DNA from: an uncultured Oscillospiraceae bacterium
Lineage (GTDB): Bacteria > Bacillota > Clostridia > Oscillospirales > Oscillospiraceae
Length of the DNA: 13,268 nt
NCBI GenBank assembly: GCA_934593275.1
Contig: CAKTQE010000060.1
Location: 1 to 13,268 of the forward strand
Reading direction: 5' to 3'
How positions within the stretch are numbered: the stretch's first letter is position 1; each line of letters opens with the position of its first letter. This document shows positions 7,130 to 13,268 of this stretch, piece after piece. A program made the position numbers and the translations under genes. A model generated the notes under the pieces. The model was given only the letters and a program-made list of their open reading frames with translations. It was not told where the DNA came from and made no database searches.

Positions 7130-7408
7130 GCGATAAGCGGAGTGGAGGAATCCACCACGTGGGATGATGAACCACCACAAGACAAAATCTGCAACTTGAG
7201 TGGATTCCTCGACTCACTGCGTTCGCTCGGAATGACATGTCGGGGGGTGGTTCCATTCAACCGCACAGGTCGTACTCGCAACGGGGCCAGCCCCTCGCCG
7301 GGGCTGGAGTGGCGTTGGGTCAACGCCGCTACATTTGGTTCCGTATATCGGGTCGTACCATTCATCCGCACAGGTTATATTCGATACGTGGCGGGCGGCA
7401 GATTGCCG
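7130..7408 (-). repeat. Interspersed repeat, modules A and B together, copy 2 (inverted)
   Basis: Read on the minus strand this is module A (7278-7408) followed by module B (7130-7277), the same order as at 12906-13191. Module B carries the GTCATTCCGAGCG...GAGGAATC motif and a long imperfect hairpin whose outer arms are GAGTGGAGGAATCCA and TGGATTCCTCGACTC, about 50 bp apart. In the second hairpin of module A the stem is GGCGTTG/CAACGCC where the other two copies have GGCGATGA/TCATCGCC. Both arms have changed together, so pairing is kept. Confidence 0.85.
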
Positions 7409-7423
7409 ATGGAATTATGGTGT

Positions 7424-7465
7424 GATTGCCCCCGGCAATCAATTCATTTTGATTCGCTGCGCGAA
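7424..7465. repeat. Two small hairpins
   Basis: GATTGCC/GGCAATC with a CCC loop (7424-7440) and TTCGC/GCGAA with a TGC loop (7453-7465) lie just outside module A copy 2. They probably belong to the same repeat island. Neither has a U-run that would make it a terminator. Confidence 0.5.
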
Positions 7466-7603
7466 GCACCACCCCTACGTCAAAGTACATCATTTTTCTC
7501 ATTATTCGGAACACAATACAGGGATAGATACGTCAAAAATACGGTAATACGTAACAAATATGTCGTAGAGATGGATACAAGTGAACAACGTTGGTCGCCC
7601 CAA

Positions 7604-7666
7604 AATTGTCAATTGTCAATTGTCCATTGTCAATTCAAAAAAACTGTCAACTGTCCACTGTCAACT
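7604..7666 (-). repeat. AATTGACAATG-type short repeat, copy 2 plus a C-variant
   Basis: At 7604-7635 the plus strand reads as tandem AATTGTC/CATTGTC units, the reverse complement of the array at 6614-6646. A second array at 7642-7666 repeats the pattern with C in place of T at each equivalent position (AACTGTC, CACTGTC). It starts about 40 bp past the cyuA stop. Confidence 0.7.
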
Positions 7667-7703
7667 TCTCCCGAAACGTCTCCAATTCTCCGCCCCGTGT
7701 CTC

Positions 7704-8975
7704 TCAATGGCACTGATGCAGCATTAGGTTCAGGATCTCCACGTCCGTGGTTTTCATGCCCACCCGGCCTACGTAGCCGGTGCTGCGGATGGTTTCTTCG
7801 ATGTCTTCCTGGATGATGCCCTCGCCGGGTTTGAAGACACGGCCTTTCATGCTCAGCTCAAACCCCAGGATGGCGGCATCCAGGGCCGAGGCGATTTTGG
7901 CGGCGCAGGAGGACTTGGCGCCGTCACAGATGATGCCGCCTACGTTGCCGATGGTGTTGACGATGGTGCGGCAGATGGCCTGGTAGTCGCCTCCTGCCAG
8001 ATAGGTGATGCCGGCCCCCGCACCGCAGGCGGCGGTGACGGCACCGCAGAATGCGGAAAGGCTGCCGATGTAGTGCTTCTGGTAGATGGATACCAGGTTG
8101 GAAATCAGCAAAGCCCTGTACAGCTCCTCCTGGCTTTTCCCCCATTCCCGGGCGTACTCCACCACAGGCAGGGAGACGGTGAGGCCCTGGTTGCCGCTGC
8201 CGGAATTGATGATCACAGGCAGGGAACAGCCGTTCATCCGGGCATCGGAACCGGCGGCGGCGCAGGCTCTGGCCCGGACCTTGATGTCCTGGCCGTAGCA
8301 TTCAAGCAGCGTTCTTCCCACCTGGGCACCGTAGGGGTTGGTGAGACCCTCCTGGGAGATTTTTTCATTGGAGGTGATCTGCCGGTCCAGCAGCTCCCGC
8401 ACCCGGTCAAGGTCTACGGTCTTTGCAAAGTCCAGAATAGACGCCACGTCCATCCCTGCCATGTCCAGGGTTTCTTTCTTTTCAATGGGGTCGTTCCGGT
8501 ACAGCACTTCCCCGTCCCGGAGAATTTTGGTGATCAGGGTGTGGCGGTTTACAATGGTTACCTGGGCGCAGTGGCCCTGGCCCTGGGCCAGGATGTCAAT
8601 ATACAGATTGGCCACGCCCTCCTGGAGCTTGCAGGAAAGGAAGTCGGTTTTGGACAGCTCCACCGCCTTTTGAATGTGTTCCGGGGTCACAGATTCCAGC
8701 ACTTTCAAATCTTCCGCCGCGTCGCCTCCCACGGCACCCAGGATCACCGCCATTTCAATGCCCACCAGACCCCCGGAATTGGGAATGGTGACGCTTTTCA
8801 CGTTTTTAATAATATTGCCGCTGCAATACAGCTCCATATGCTCCGGAAATCCGCCCAATACATCCCGTACCTTGGCGGCAGCATAGGCCAGGGCGATGGG
8901 TTCGGTACAGCCCAGGGCGGGAACCAGCTCGGTATTGAGAATTTCCAGGAATTTGTCGGTTGTCTTTTGATCCAT
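7704..8975 (-). CDS. cyuA: L-cysteine desulfidase, iron-sulfur dependent (UPF0597 family)
   Basis: CyuA breaks L-cysteine down to hydrogen sulfide, ammonia and pyruvate in the cytoplasm; the fold is related to the alpha part of iron-sulfur L-serine dehydratases. The 423-aa protein has the usual family length. It shows VPALGCTEPIALA near the N-terminus (C23), the SGSGNQG glycine motif (258-264), SAFCGAVTAACGAGAG (C310 and C317), and GNVGGIICDGAKSSCA (C350 and C357). C310, C350 and C357 have the spacing I recall for the cluster cysteines of the Methanocaldococcus enzyme (282, 322, 329). ATG at 8975 follows AAGGAG by 9 nt. It has its own promoter and is divergent from a three-gene signalling operon, which may or may not regulate it. 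A L-serine-directed activity cannot be excluded, as relatives are sometimes annotated that way. Confidence 0.93.
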   Translation of the reverse strand: MDQKTTDKFLEILNTELVPALGCTEPIALAYAAAKVRDVLGGFPEHMELYCSGNIIKNVKSVTIPNSGGLVGIEMAVILGAVGGDAAEDLKVLESVTPEHIQKAVELSKTDFLSCKLQEGVANLYIDILAQGQGHCAQVTIVNRHTLITKILRDGEVLYRNDPIEKKETLDMAGMDVASILDFAKTVDLDRVRELLDRQITSNEKISQEGLTNPYGAQVGRTLLECYGQDIKVRARACAAAGSDARMNGCSLPVIINSGSGNQGLTVSLPVVEYAREWGKSQEELYRALLISNLVSIYQKHYIGSLSAFCGAVTAACGAGAGITYLAGGDYQAICRTIVNTIGNVGGIICDGAKSSCAAKIASALDAAILGFELSMKGRVFKPGEGIIQEDIEETIRSTGYVGRVGMKTTDVEILNLMLHQCH

Positions 8976-9037
8976 GACGGCGTTCTCCTTATATGTTCCC
9001 CCGGCTTAGGGGACTTTTCTGTGTTGATGTCCCACCC

Positions 9038-9066
9038 ATCATACCATTCCCGGCGGGTTTTCGCAA
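9038..9066 (-). promoter_or_regulatory. cyuA promoter (sigma-A type)
   Basis: On the minus strand TTGCGA (9061-9066) and TATGAT (9038-9043) are separated by 17 bp. The predicted start site is near 9031, giving a leader of about 55 nt with AAGGAG at its end. The MITE-like element begins 11 bp upstream of the -35 box. Confidence 0.65.
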
Positions 9067-9077
9067 TACCAACCTAG

Positions 9078-9238
9078 GGAAACTCTGAATAAATCGCCTA
9101 CGGCTGGACAGCGGATCTTTTGCTTCCATGCTGCGGTTCTAAAAGTGGGAAATACACAAAGTATTCCCTCACTTTTAGAACCTTGCCTGGAAACAAAATC
9201 TCTCGCTGCCAGCTCTTGTCGATTTAATCAGAGCTTCC
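9078..9238. mobile_element. MITE-like element, 161 bp
   Basis: The ends are inverted repeats: GGAAACTCTGAATAAATCG at the left and, read inward on the other strand, GGAAGCTCTGATTAAATCG at the right, matching at 17 of 19 positions. CTAG flanks both ends (9074-9077 and 9239-9242) and would be a 4-bp target duplication of the YTAR type used by IS5. The similarity of the arms continues inward. They meet in a near-perfect hairpin GGTTCTAAAAGTG/CACTTTTAGAACC (9135-9147 with 9170-9182) that extends through GGGAA/TTCCC. There is no transposase frame, so it would need one acting from elsewhere. Assignment to IS5-like ends is an inference from the GGAA...CTGAATAA shape and the target site. Confidence 0.82.
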
Positions 9239-9261
9239 CTAGCATAAAAAACAGTATTGGC

Positions 9262-9290
9262 TTGCGTAGACCCTTGTTTTTCGGTATAAT
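9262..9290 (+). promoter_or_regulatory. Promoter of the 7TM sensor / kinase / regulator operon
   Basis: TTGCGT (9262-9267) and a consensus TATAAT (9285-9290) are separated by exactly 17 bp. The predicted start site near 9297 gives a short leader with GGAGGGG before the ATG at 9320. It lies 24 bp outside the right end of the MITE-like element, so the element did not bring it. Confidence 0.75.
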
Positions 9291-9319
9291 GAACGAAAAA
9301 GGACGGAGGGGATGCCGGA

Positions 9320-10999
9320 ATGAAAAATCGCAAGCAGCTGGCCCTGCTGTTCCTTACGGTTCTGACGGCCTACACCTGCCGGATGGTTCCCAAATTCGCC
9401 ACCGGGACGGTGGCTCTGCAATTGTCGGAGCCACTGAGTCTGCTGCGAAGCGTCATTTACCTGTCGCTGTTTATGGGCTGGGGCTGTTCGCTTAAAAAGC
9501 GCATCCAGCAGCGGCAAGCCCAAAGGTATATGGTGGGGGCCGCGGGGCTGATGGTGTTCTGGCTCTTTGTCCGGACGCTGAAATTTTTCTTTGCGGCGGA
9601 GCCGGTGGAATTTCGGTATCTGTGGTATCTGTATTATCTGCCTATGCTGTTTTTGCCCAGCACCGCCCTTTCTGTGGCCCTGACCATTGGGGAGCGGGAT
9701 GACTGGGCCGCCCCCCGGCAGAGCCGGTGGCTGTGGGTGGGTTCCGGGGTGCTGCTGGCACTGGTGCTGACCAACGATGTTCACTTCCTGATGTTCCGTT
9801 TCCCGGCGGGGGAGGGGTTCTTTCAGTGGAGCGATCAAGACTATTCCTATGGCCCACTGTTCCGGCTGGTCACTCTATGGCAAGTGGGTATTTCTATTGG
9901 GGCCTTTGGGCTGCTGCTGAAAAAATGCCGGTTGCCGGGGAAAAAGGGCTATCTGTGGCTCCCGGCCATCCCTTTGACCTGTGCCATGGTGTATCTGGCC
10001 CTTTATGGCTTTGAATTTTCCTGGTTTTTCCTGTTCTTTGGGGATATGACGGTGGTGCAGTGTCTTCTGGGGGCGGCCACATTGGAAAGCTGCATCCAGT
10101 GCGGTCTCATCCACTCCAATTCCCACTACGGGGCCTTGTTTGAGGCGGTAAACGGCTGTTCCGCCCAGATCACCGACCGGGATTTTACGGTCCGCTACCG
10201 GGCCGGTGATGCTGCATCCTTTACACGGCAGCAGATGGAGTCCGCGACCTGGGGACCTTTCTCCCTGCCGGATGGCCGGGTTCTCCACGCCATGGCCGTC
10301 AGCGGCGGCTACGCGTTGTGGACGGAAGACAACCGGGAACTGCTGGCCCTGACAGAGGAATTGCAGGAATTGCGGGAGGAGCTTAAAGACCGGGGGCGGC
10401 TTCTGCGGTATGAATACGGCCTGGAACAGGGCCGCCGGAAAGTGGAGGAGCAGAACCGGCTGTATGATTTGCTGCGCTCCGTGACCCAGAAGCAGATGGA
10501 CGGCATTGCGGCCCTGGAAAAGGCCTACCGGCAGACCCCGGACAAGACCTCCCAGGAAGCCCGGGACATTCTGGCCCAGATCGCCGTGCTGTGCTGCTTT
10601 ATCAAAAGAAGAAAGCACCTGGCCCTGTCCCATTACCGGGATCACCGGGTGTCTGCCCCGGAACTGCGGGGAGCCTTTCGGGAGTCCTTGCAGACCCTGG
10701 AACTGCTGGGGGTGGCCCACAGCTTCTACCTGGAGGAGGGAACCGGGCTGGAGGGGGCGGAAGCCACGGCCCTGTACGATTTCTTTGAGGGGGTCATGGA
10801 AGGGGCCTTGCCGGAACTGTCCTCGGTAAATGTCCGGATTTCCAGAGTCCAAGGCCCTCTGCGCATGGCCATGACGGTGGAAACGCCCAAGGATTTATCT
10901 GTTCTCTCCCAGGCGTTCCCTGGGGCGGAAGTGGACTGGGACGGGGACGGGGACGAGTGGAATTGCCTGCTGACCCTGGGGAAAGGGGGAAAACCATGA
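9320..10999 (+). CDS. 7TM sensor protein with degenerate histidine-kinase C-terminus
   Basis: This 559-aa protein has seven or eight hydrophobic segments between residues 7 and 255. They include TNDVH (151-155) and YGPLF (177-181), in positions that recall the TNxxH and YGPxF signatures of the histidine-kinase N-terminal 7TM domain. Next comes a PAS-like stretch (about 272-336), a charged coiled coil (337-385), and a C-terminal region that runs like a kinase core. It has FIKRRKHLAL in place of a clear H-box, and LYDFFEGVMEGAL where an ATPase N-box would stand, with Gly at 495 instead of the essential Asn. No G-box is seen. It is therefore probably a pseudokinase or signal receptor that works through the next gene's kinase. 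ATG at 9320 follows GGAGG by 10 nt. Its stop overlaps the kinase start by 4 bp (ATGA). The ligand is unknown. Confidence 0.85.
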   Translation: MKNRKQLALLFLTVLTAYTCRMVPKFATGTVALQLSEPLSLLRSVIYLSLFMGWGCSLKKRIQQRQAQRYMVGAAGLMVFWLFVRTLKFFFAAEPVEFRYLWYLYYLPMLFLPSTALSVALTIGERDDWAAPRQSRWLWVGSGVLLALVLTNDVHFLMFRFPAGEGFFQWSDQDYSYGPLFRLVTLWQVGISIGAFGLLLKKCRLPGKKGYLWLPAIPLTCAMVYLALYGFEFSWFFLFFGDMTVVQCLLGAATLESCIQCGLIHSNSHYGALFEAVNGCSAQITDRDFTVRYRAGDAASFTRQQMESATWGPFSLPDGRVLHAMAVSGGYALWTEDNRELLALTEELQELREELKDRGRLLRYEYGLEQGRRKVEEQNRLYDLLRSVTQKQMDGIAALEKAYRQTPDKTSQEARDILAQIAVLCCFIKRRKHLALSHYRDHRVSAPELRGAFRESLQTLELLGVAHSFYLEEGTGLEGAEATALYDFFEGVMEGALPELSSVNVRISRVQGPLRMAMTVETPKDLSVLSQAFPGAEVDWDGDGDEWNCLLTLGKGGKP

Positions 11000-12258
11000 A
11001 GCCCTTTGACACCTTGCCCGCCCCCTGCCTCAGGTTTCTGCTCTTCTGGATGTTTACCCTGCTGGTGGCGGAACTGTATCTGCTGGTTCGGAAAATCATC
11101 CAGCGCGCGCCGGAAAGCCGGTATCCCCTGTCCATTTTCATAATCAGTGGCCATCTTTTCTTGCTGCAAATCTGTTCCCCAGGCCATGGGGGCAGCTGGG
11201 CCTTGCCCTGGGCCTGGGCGGTGGGGGACATTCTGGTTTCGACCCTCCACCTGTATGTGGCCTTTCCCAGGGAACGGCGGCGGGCGGCGGCCACCCTGTC
11301 TGCCCGGTCCATTGTGGAGGCCACGGATGATTTGCCTATGGGGGTCTGCTTTTCCGATGCCAAGGGCCGGGTGACCCTGTGCAACAACACCATGCGGGGG
11401 CTACTCAACCAGATTACCGGGGGCTACCCCCAGGTTCTGGAAGAGCTGACCGCCGCGATTCAAAACCCGCCGGAAGCCATGAAGACTTCCCAGGATGGGT
11501 GTCTTCGGTTTCCGGACGGCAGGGTCTACCGCTTTACAAGTACCGTTCTCACCGTGGCCGGGGAGCCGGGGTGGCACCAGTTCATGGCCCAGAATGTGAC
11601 GGAACAGGCAGAAATCAACCGCCAGCTGGCCCTACAGAATGAAAAACTTAAAAAAACCAACGGCAAGCTGCAAAAAATGTATGACCGCATTGCCGATGAC
11701 ATCCGGGAAAAGGAAAGCCTGGAATTCAAAATTTACATCCACGACACCATGGGCCGGTCCCTTTTGACCATCCAGGACATTATGAACAGCGGGGAGGAGA
11801 CGGCCCAGAAGTTACGATCCCTGGAAGAAGCGGTGGCGGTGCTGTCTGACAGCCCCCCAAAGCGTGGGGACACTTTATACGATGTGGTGCATTCCTCCAA
11901 GGAGTTGGGGGTGCGCCTGCTGGTCACGGGCGATCTGCCCCAGGAAAGCGGAGCGGAGACCCTCTGCGCCCAGGCCGCCCGGGAATGTGTTACCAATTGC
12001 GTCCGCCATGCCAAGGGGACGGAAGTGCGGGTGGATATCCGGAATTGCGGCACACGCTGCACCGTGACCGTCACCAACAACGGGGCAAAACCCACCGGGC
12101 CAATTGTAGAGGGCAGCGGCCTGTCTTCCCTGCGCAGAAGCGTGGAGTCTTCCGGCGGGGAAATGCAGCTATTCTGGGAACCGGCCTTTGCCCTGGTTCT
12201 GACCTTACCGGGAAAGGAGCAAGAAGATGAAGATCAAGACCCTGCTGGTAGAGGATGA
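10996..12258 (+). CDS. Membrane PAS-like sensor histidine kinase, NarL-partner type
   Basis: This 420-aa protein has three hydrophobic segments (about 12-32, 44-60 and 71-90). A PAS-like domain follows (about 105-205, with DLPMGVCFSD and GRVTLCNNTM), then a coiled coil (206-243), a dimerisation/phospho-acceptor helix with IHDTMGRSL and H249, and a GHKL ATPase. The N-box is RECVTNCVRHA (E330, N334, H338) and the G-box is EGSGLSSLRR (372-381). The middle ATP motif is TNNGAKP, with Asn where many relatives have Asp of DxGxG; GHKL kinases of the LytS/Agr side often show such changes. ATG at 10996 was chosen over an in-frame ATG 13 codons earlier because it gives the ATGA overlap and an anchor near the start. 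It overlaps the regulator gene by 32 bp. It should phosphorylate that regulator. Confidence 0.9.
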   Translation: MKPFDTLPAPCLRFLLFWMFTLLVAELYLLVRKIIQRAPESRYPLSIFIISGHLFLLQICSPGHGGSWALPWAWAVGDILVSTLHLYVAFPRERRRAAATLSARSIVEATDDLPMGVCFSDAKGRVTLCNNTMRGLLNQITGGYPQVLEELTAAIQNPPEAMKTSQDGCLRFPDGRVYRFTSTVLTVAGEPGWHQFMAQNVTEQAEINRQLALQNEKLKKTNGKLQKMYDRIADDIREKESLEFKIYIHDTMGRSLLTIQDIMNSGEETAQKLRSLEEAVAVLSDSPPKRGDTLYDVVHSSKELGVRLLVTGDLPQESGAETLCAQAARECVTNCVRHAKGTEVRVDIRNCGTRCTVTVTNNGAKPTGPIVEGSGLSSLRRSVESSGGEMQLFWEPAFALVLTLPGKEQEDEDQDPAGRG

Positions 12259-12871
12259 CCGATACATCCAGCGGCATTTTATAGAGCGGCTTTCAGAAGA
12301 ACCGGACATCGAGTTGGTTGCCGCGGTGGGAGATGCCTTTGAGGCGGAAAAACGCTGTGGACCCAATATTGACCTGGTGCTGATGGATGTTCTCACCCTC
12401 CACAAGCATTCAGGCCTGGCCGCGGGGAAGCGCATCCGCAAGGCTTACCCCCACATCAAGGTGGTGATCATCACCTCCCTGGTAGACCCGGAAGTGCTGC
12501 TGCAAGCCAAACAGGGCTGCGCCGACAGCCTGTGGTACAAAGACCACGGCACCGAAGCCATCCTGGACGTGATCCGCAGAACCATGGCAGGGCAGCGGGT
12601 CTTCCCGGACTTTGCCCCCTCGGTGGAAATGAAAAAGTGCATGTCCCAGGATTTTTCCCCCGCCCAGATCGAAATCCTCCGGGCGTTCATCAAGGGCTAC
12701 ACCTACCGGGAAATCGCGGAAAAATTCAACCTCTCCGTCAGCGGCGTCCGCTACAACATCGCGGAAATGGTCCGCATTGGCGGCTTTAAAAACAAAGAAG
12801 AACTGACCACCACCGCCATCGAAAACAAACTGGTCATCACCACATTGGAAACCGGCGAGGAAGAGACATAA
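12227..12871 (+). CDS. NarL/LuxR-type response regulator
   Basis: This 214-aa protein has a receiver domain (1-120) with acidic pocket E9, D10 and D11, phospho-acceptor D54 in LVLMDV, switch T83 in IITS, and K105 in WYKD. A LuxR-type helix-turn-helix follows (about 143-200): SPAQIEILRAFIKGYTYREIAEKFNLS is followed by a recognition helix around VRYNI rather than the common TVRxHV. It should bind DNA as a dimer after phosphorylation by the kinase just upstream. ATG at 12227 has AGGAG 7 nt before it, and its gene overlaps the kinase by 32 bp, so the two are coupled. Likely targets include its own operon or the divergent cyuA, but no operator can be shown from this sequence. The stop is followed within 3 bp by a repeat array, with no terminator U-run seen. 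Confidence 0.93.
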   Translation: MKIKTLLVEDDRYIQRHFIERLSEEPDIELVAAVGDAFEAEKRCGPNIDLVLMDVLTLHKHSGLAAGKRIRKAYPHIKVVIITSLVDPEVLLQAKQGCADSLWYKDHGTEAILDVIRRTMAGQRVFPDFAPSVEMKKCMSQDFSPAQIEILRAFIKGYTYREIAEKFNLSVSGVRYNIAEMVRIGGFKNKEELTTTAIENKLVITTLETGEEET

Positions 12872-12874
12872 CCC

Positions 12875-12894
12875 GTGGGGTGGTACCACCCCAC
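12875..12894. repeat. Perfect 20-bp palindrome after the regulator stop
   Basis: GTGGGGTGGTACCACCCCAC equals its own reverse complement and can fold as an 8-bp stem with a GTAC loop. It begins 3 bp after the response-regulator stop codon. There is no U-run, so intrinsic termination is doubtful. A similar GTGGGG...GTACCACCC piece lies near 6971-6986, so it belongs to the repeat family. Confidence 0.75.
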
Positions 12895-12905
12895 ATGCGG
12901 CAAGC

Positions 12906-13191
12906 AGGGGCGGCAATTTTGCCGCCCGCCACGTGGCAATTACAACCTGTCCGGTTGAACGGTACCACCCGATACACGAAACAATGTAGCGGCGATGATT
13001 CATCGCCACTCCAGCCCCGGCGAGGGGCTGGCTCCGTTGCAAATATAACCTGTTGGGTTGAACGGAACCACCTCCCGACATGTCATTCCGAGCGGAGTGA
13101 AACGGAGTCGAGGAATCTTCCCAAGTAGCAGATTTTACCTTACGTTGGTACTTTCTGCCACGTGGTGGATTCCTCCACTCCGCTGACGCTG
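12906..13191 (+). repeat. Interspersed repeat, modules A and B together, copy 3
   Basis: Module A spans 12906-13040. It has hairpins GGGCGGCAA/TTGCCGCCC (12908-12927), GGCGATGA/TCATCGCC and CCAGCCCC/GGGGCTGG, with CCACGTGG near 12929. Module B (13041-13191) has GTCATTCCGAGCGGAG, then GGAGTCGAGGAATC and GATTCCTCCACTCC as inverted arms about 50 bp apart. The order and spacing match the inverted copy at 7130-7408. The last 77 bases (13192-13268) hold AT-rich sequence in which I see nothing to annotate. Confidence 0.85.
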
Positions 13192-13268
13192 TAAATTGGT
13201 ACAGTATTTTAGACACAAATTTCAAAAAATAAATGACAGTCACGCAGCAAGCGGTGGAGTGTACCCCA

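Larger units (their letters stand above)
6525..7703. other. Gene-free repeat island
   Basis: About 1.2 kb between cyuA and the DUF3810 operon promoter has no reading frame with a ribosome site, domain or anchor. It is packed with short hairpins and interspersed repeat modules described separately (6614-6646, 6771-6901, 6902-7050, 7130-7408, 7424-7465 and 7604-7666). The remaining AT-rich pieces (about 6651-6770 and 7466-7603) show nothing I can name. Frames crossing it translate to arginine/serine-rich and repeat-derived peptides such as SERSESRNP, which are products of the repeats. Confidence 0.8.

Noticed and set aside
6771..7408. CRISPR array
   Set aside because: The repeats are long, in mixed orientation and mixed order, without uniform spacers; no cas gene is present.
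7142..7816. 224-codon plus-strand open frame in the repeat island
   Set aside because: It consists of repeat modules and then the antisense end of cyuA; no ribosome site or protein-like pattern.
8995..9014. C/G-rich inverted repeat in the cyuA leader as an attenuator
   Set aside because: The stem is short and bulged, has no U-run and no alternative pairing that I can see; no known riboswitch pattern.
8073..9077. 334-codon plus-strand open frame opposite cyuA
   Set aside because: Antisense to a highly conserved enzyme gene and through its promoter; its composition is that of a mirror frame.
10957..10995. 13-codon N-terminal extension of the histidine kinase
   Set aside because: The later ATG gives the usual ATGA overlap and a membrane segment close to the start.
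12410..13243. 277-codon minus-strand open frame through the regulator and the repeats
   Set aside because: It joins antisense of the response regulator to repeat-derived peptide and has no start signal.

Overview
The window looks like a chromosomal segment of a GC-rich Clostridia member, most likely in the Oscillospirales/Oscillospiraceae. This is inferred from strong AAGGAGG-type ribosome sites, frequent TTG starts, sigma-A-like promoters, the type of 7TM signalling cassette, and GC-rich hairpin repeats carrying the 'GTCATTCCGAGCG...GAGGAATC' motif. No species can be named from the sequence alone.

Left half (minus strand): a promoter near 6510 is followed by a tight six-gene run. It holds a DUF3810-type membrane protein with an HEMAH zinc motif, rsmG (16S rRNA m7G methyltransferase), and four tandem paralogous membrane-anchored SGNH/GDSL-type proteins. 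Junctions are 11-20 bp or overlap by 1 bp, and the run ends in a clear intrinsic terminator at 613-652. Downstream, galE has its own promoter and is cut by the window edge. The four SGNH copies keep a GDS block near residue 60, an HDxWK block and a D-x-G-[DN]-H-L-N block, but are otherwise strongly diverged. They suggest cell-surface or polysaccharide O-acyl modification, and no MBOAT partner lies in the window.

Middle: 6525-7703 has no convincing gene. It is an island of hairpin-forming interspersed repeats whose modules recur in opposite orientations and again at 12875-13191. cyuA (iron-sulfur L-cysteine desulfidase, UPF0597 family) follows on the minus strand with its own promoter.

Right half (plus strand): divergent from cyuA is a three-gene signalling operon. 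It encodes a 7TM/PAS-like sensor with a degenerate kinase end, a membrane PAS-like histidine kinase with H249, and a NarL/LuxR-type response regulator. Genes are coupled by 4-bp and 32-bp overlaps. A 161-bp MITE-like element with terminal inverted repeats and a CTAG duplication sits between the two divergent promoters, 11 bp from the cyuA -35 box. The signalling operon is followed within 3 bp of its stop by another repeat array.

The items most worth following up are the four-paralog SGNH cluster, the pseudokinase-kinase-regulator cassette, the MITE in the divergent promoter region, and the repeat family with compensatory changes in one of its stems.
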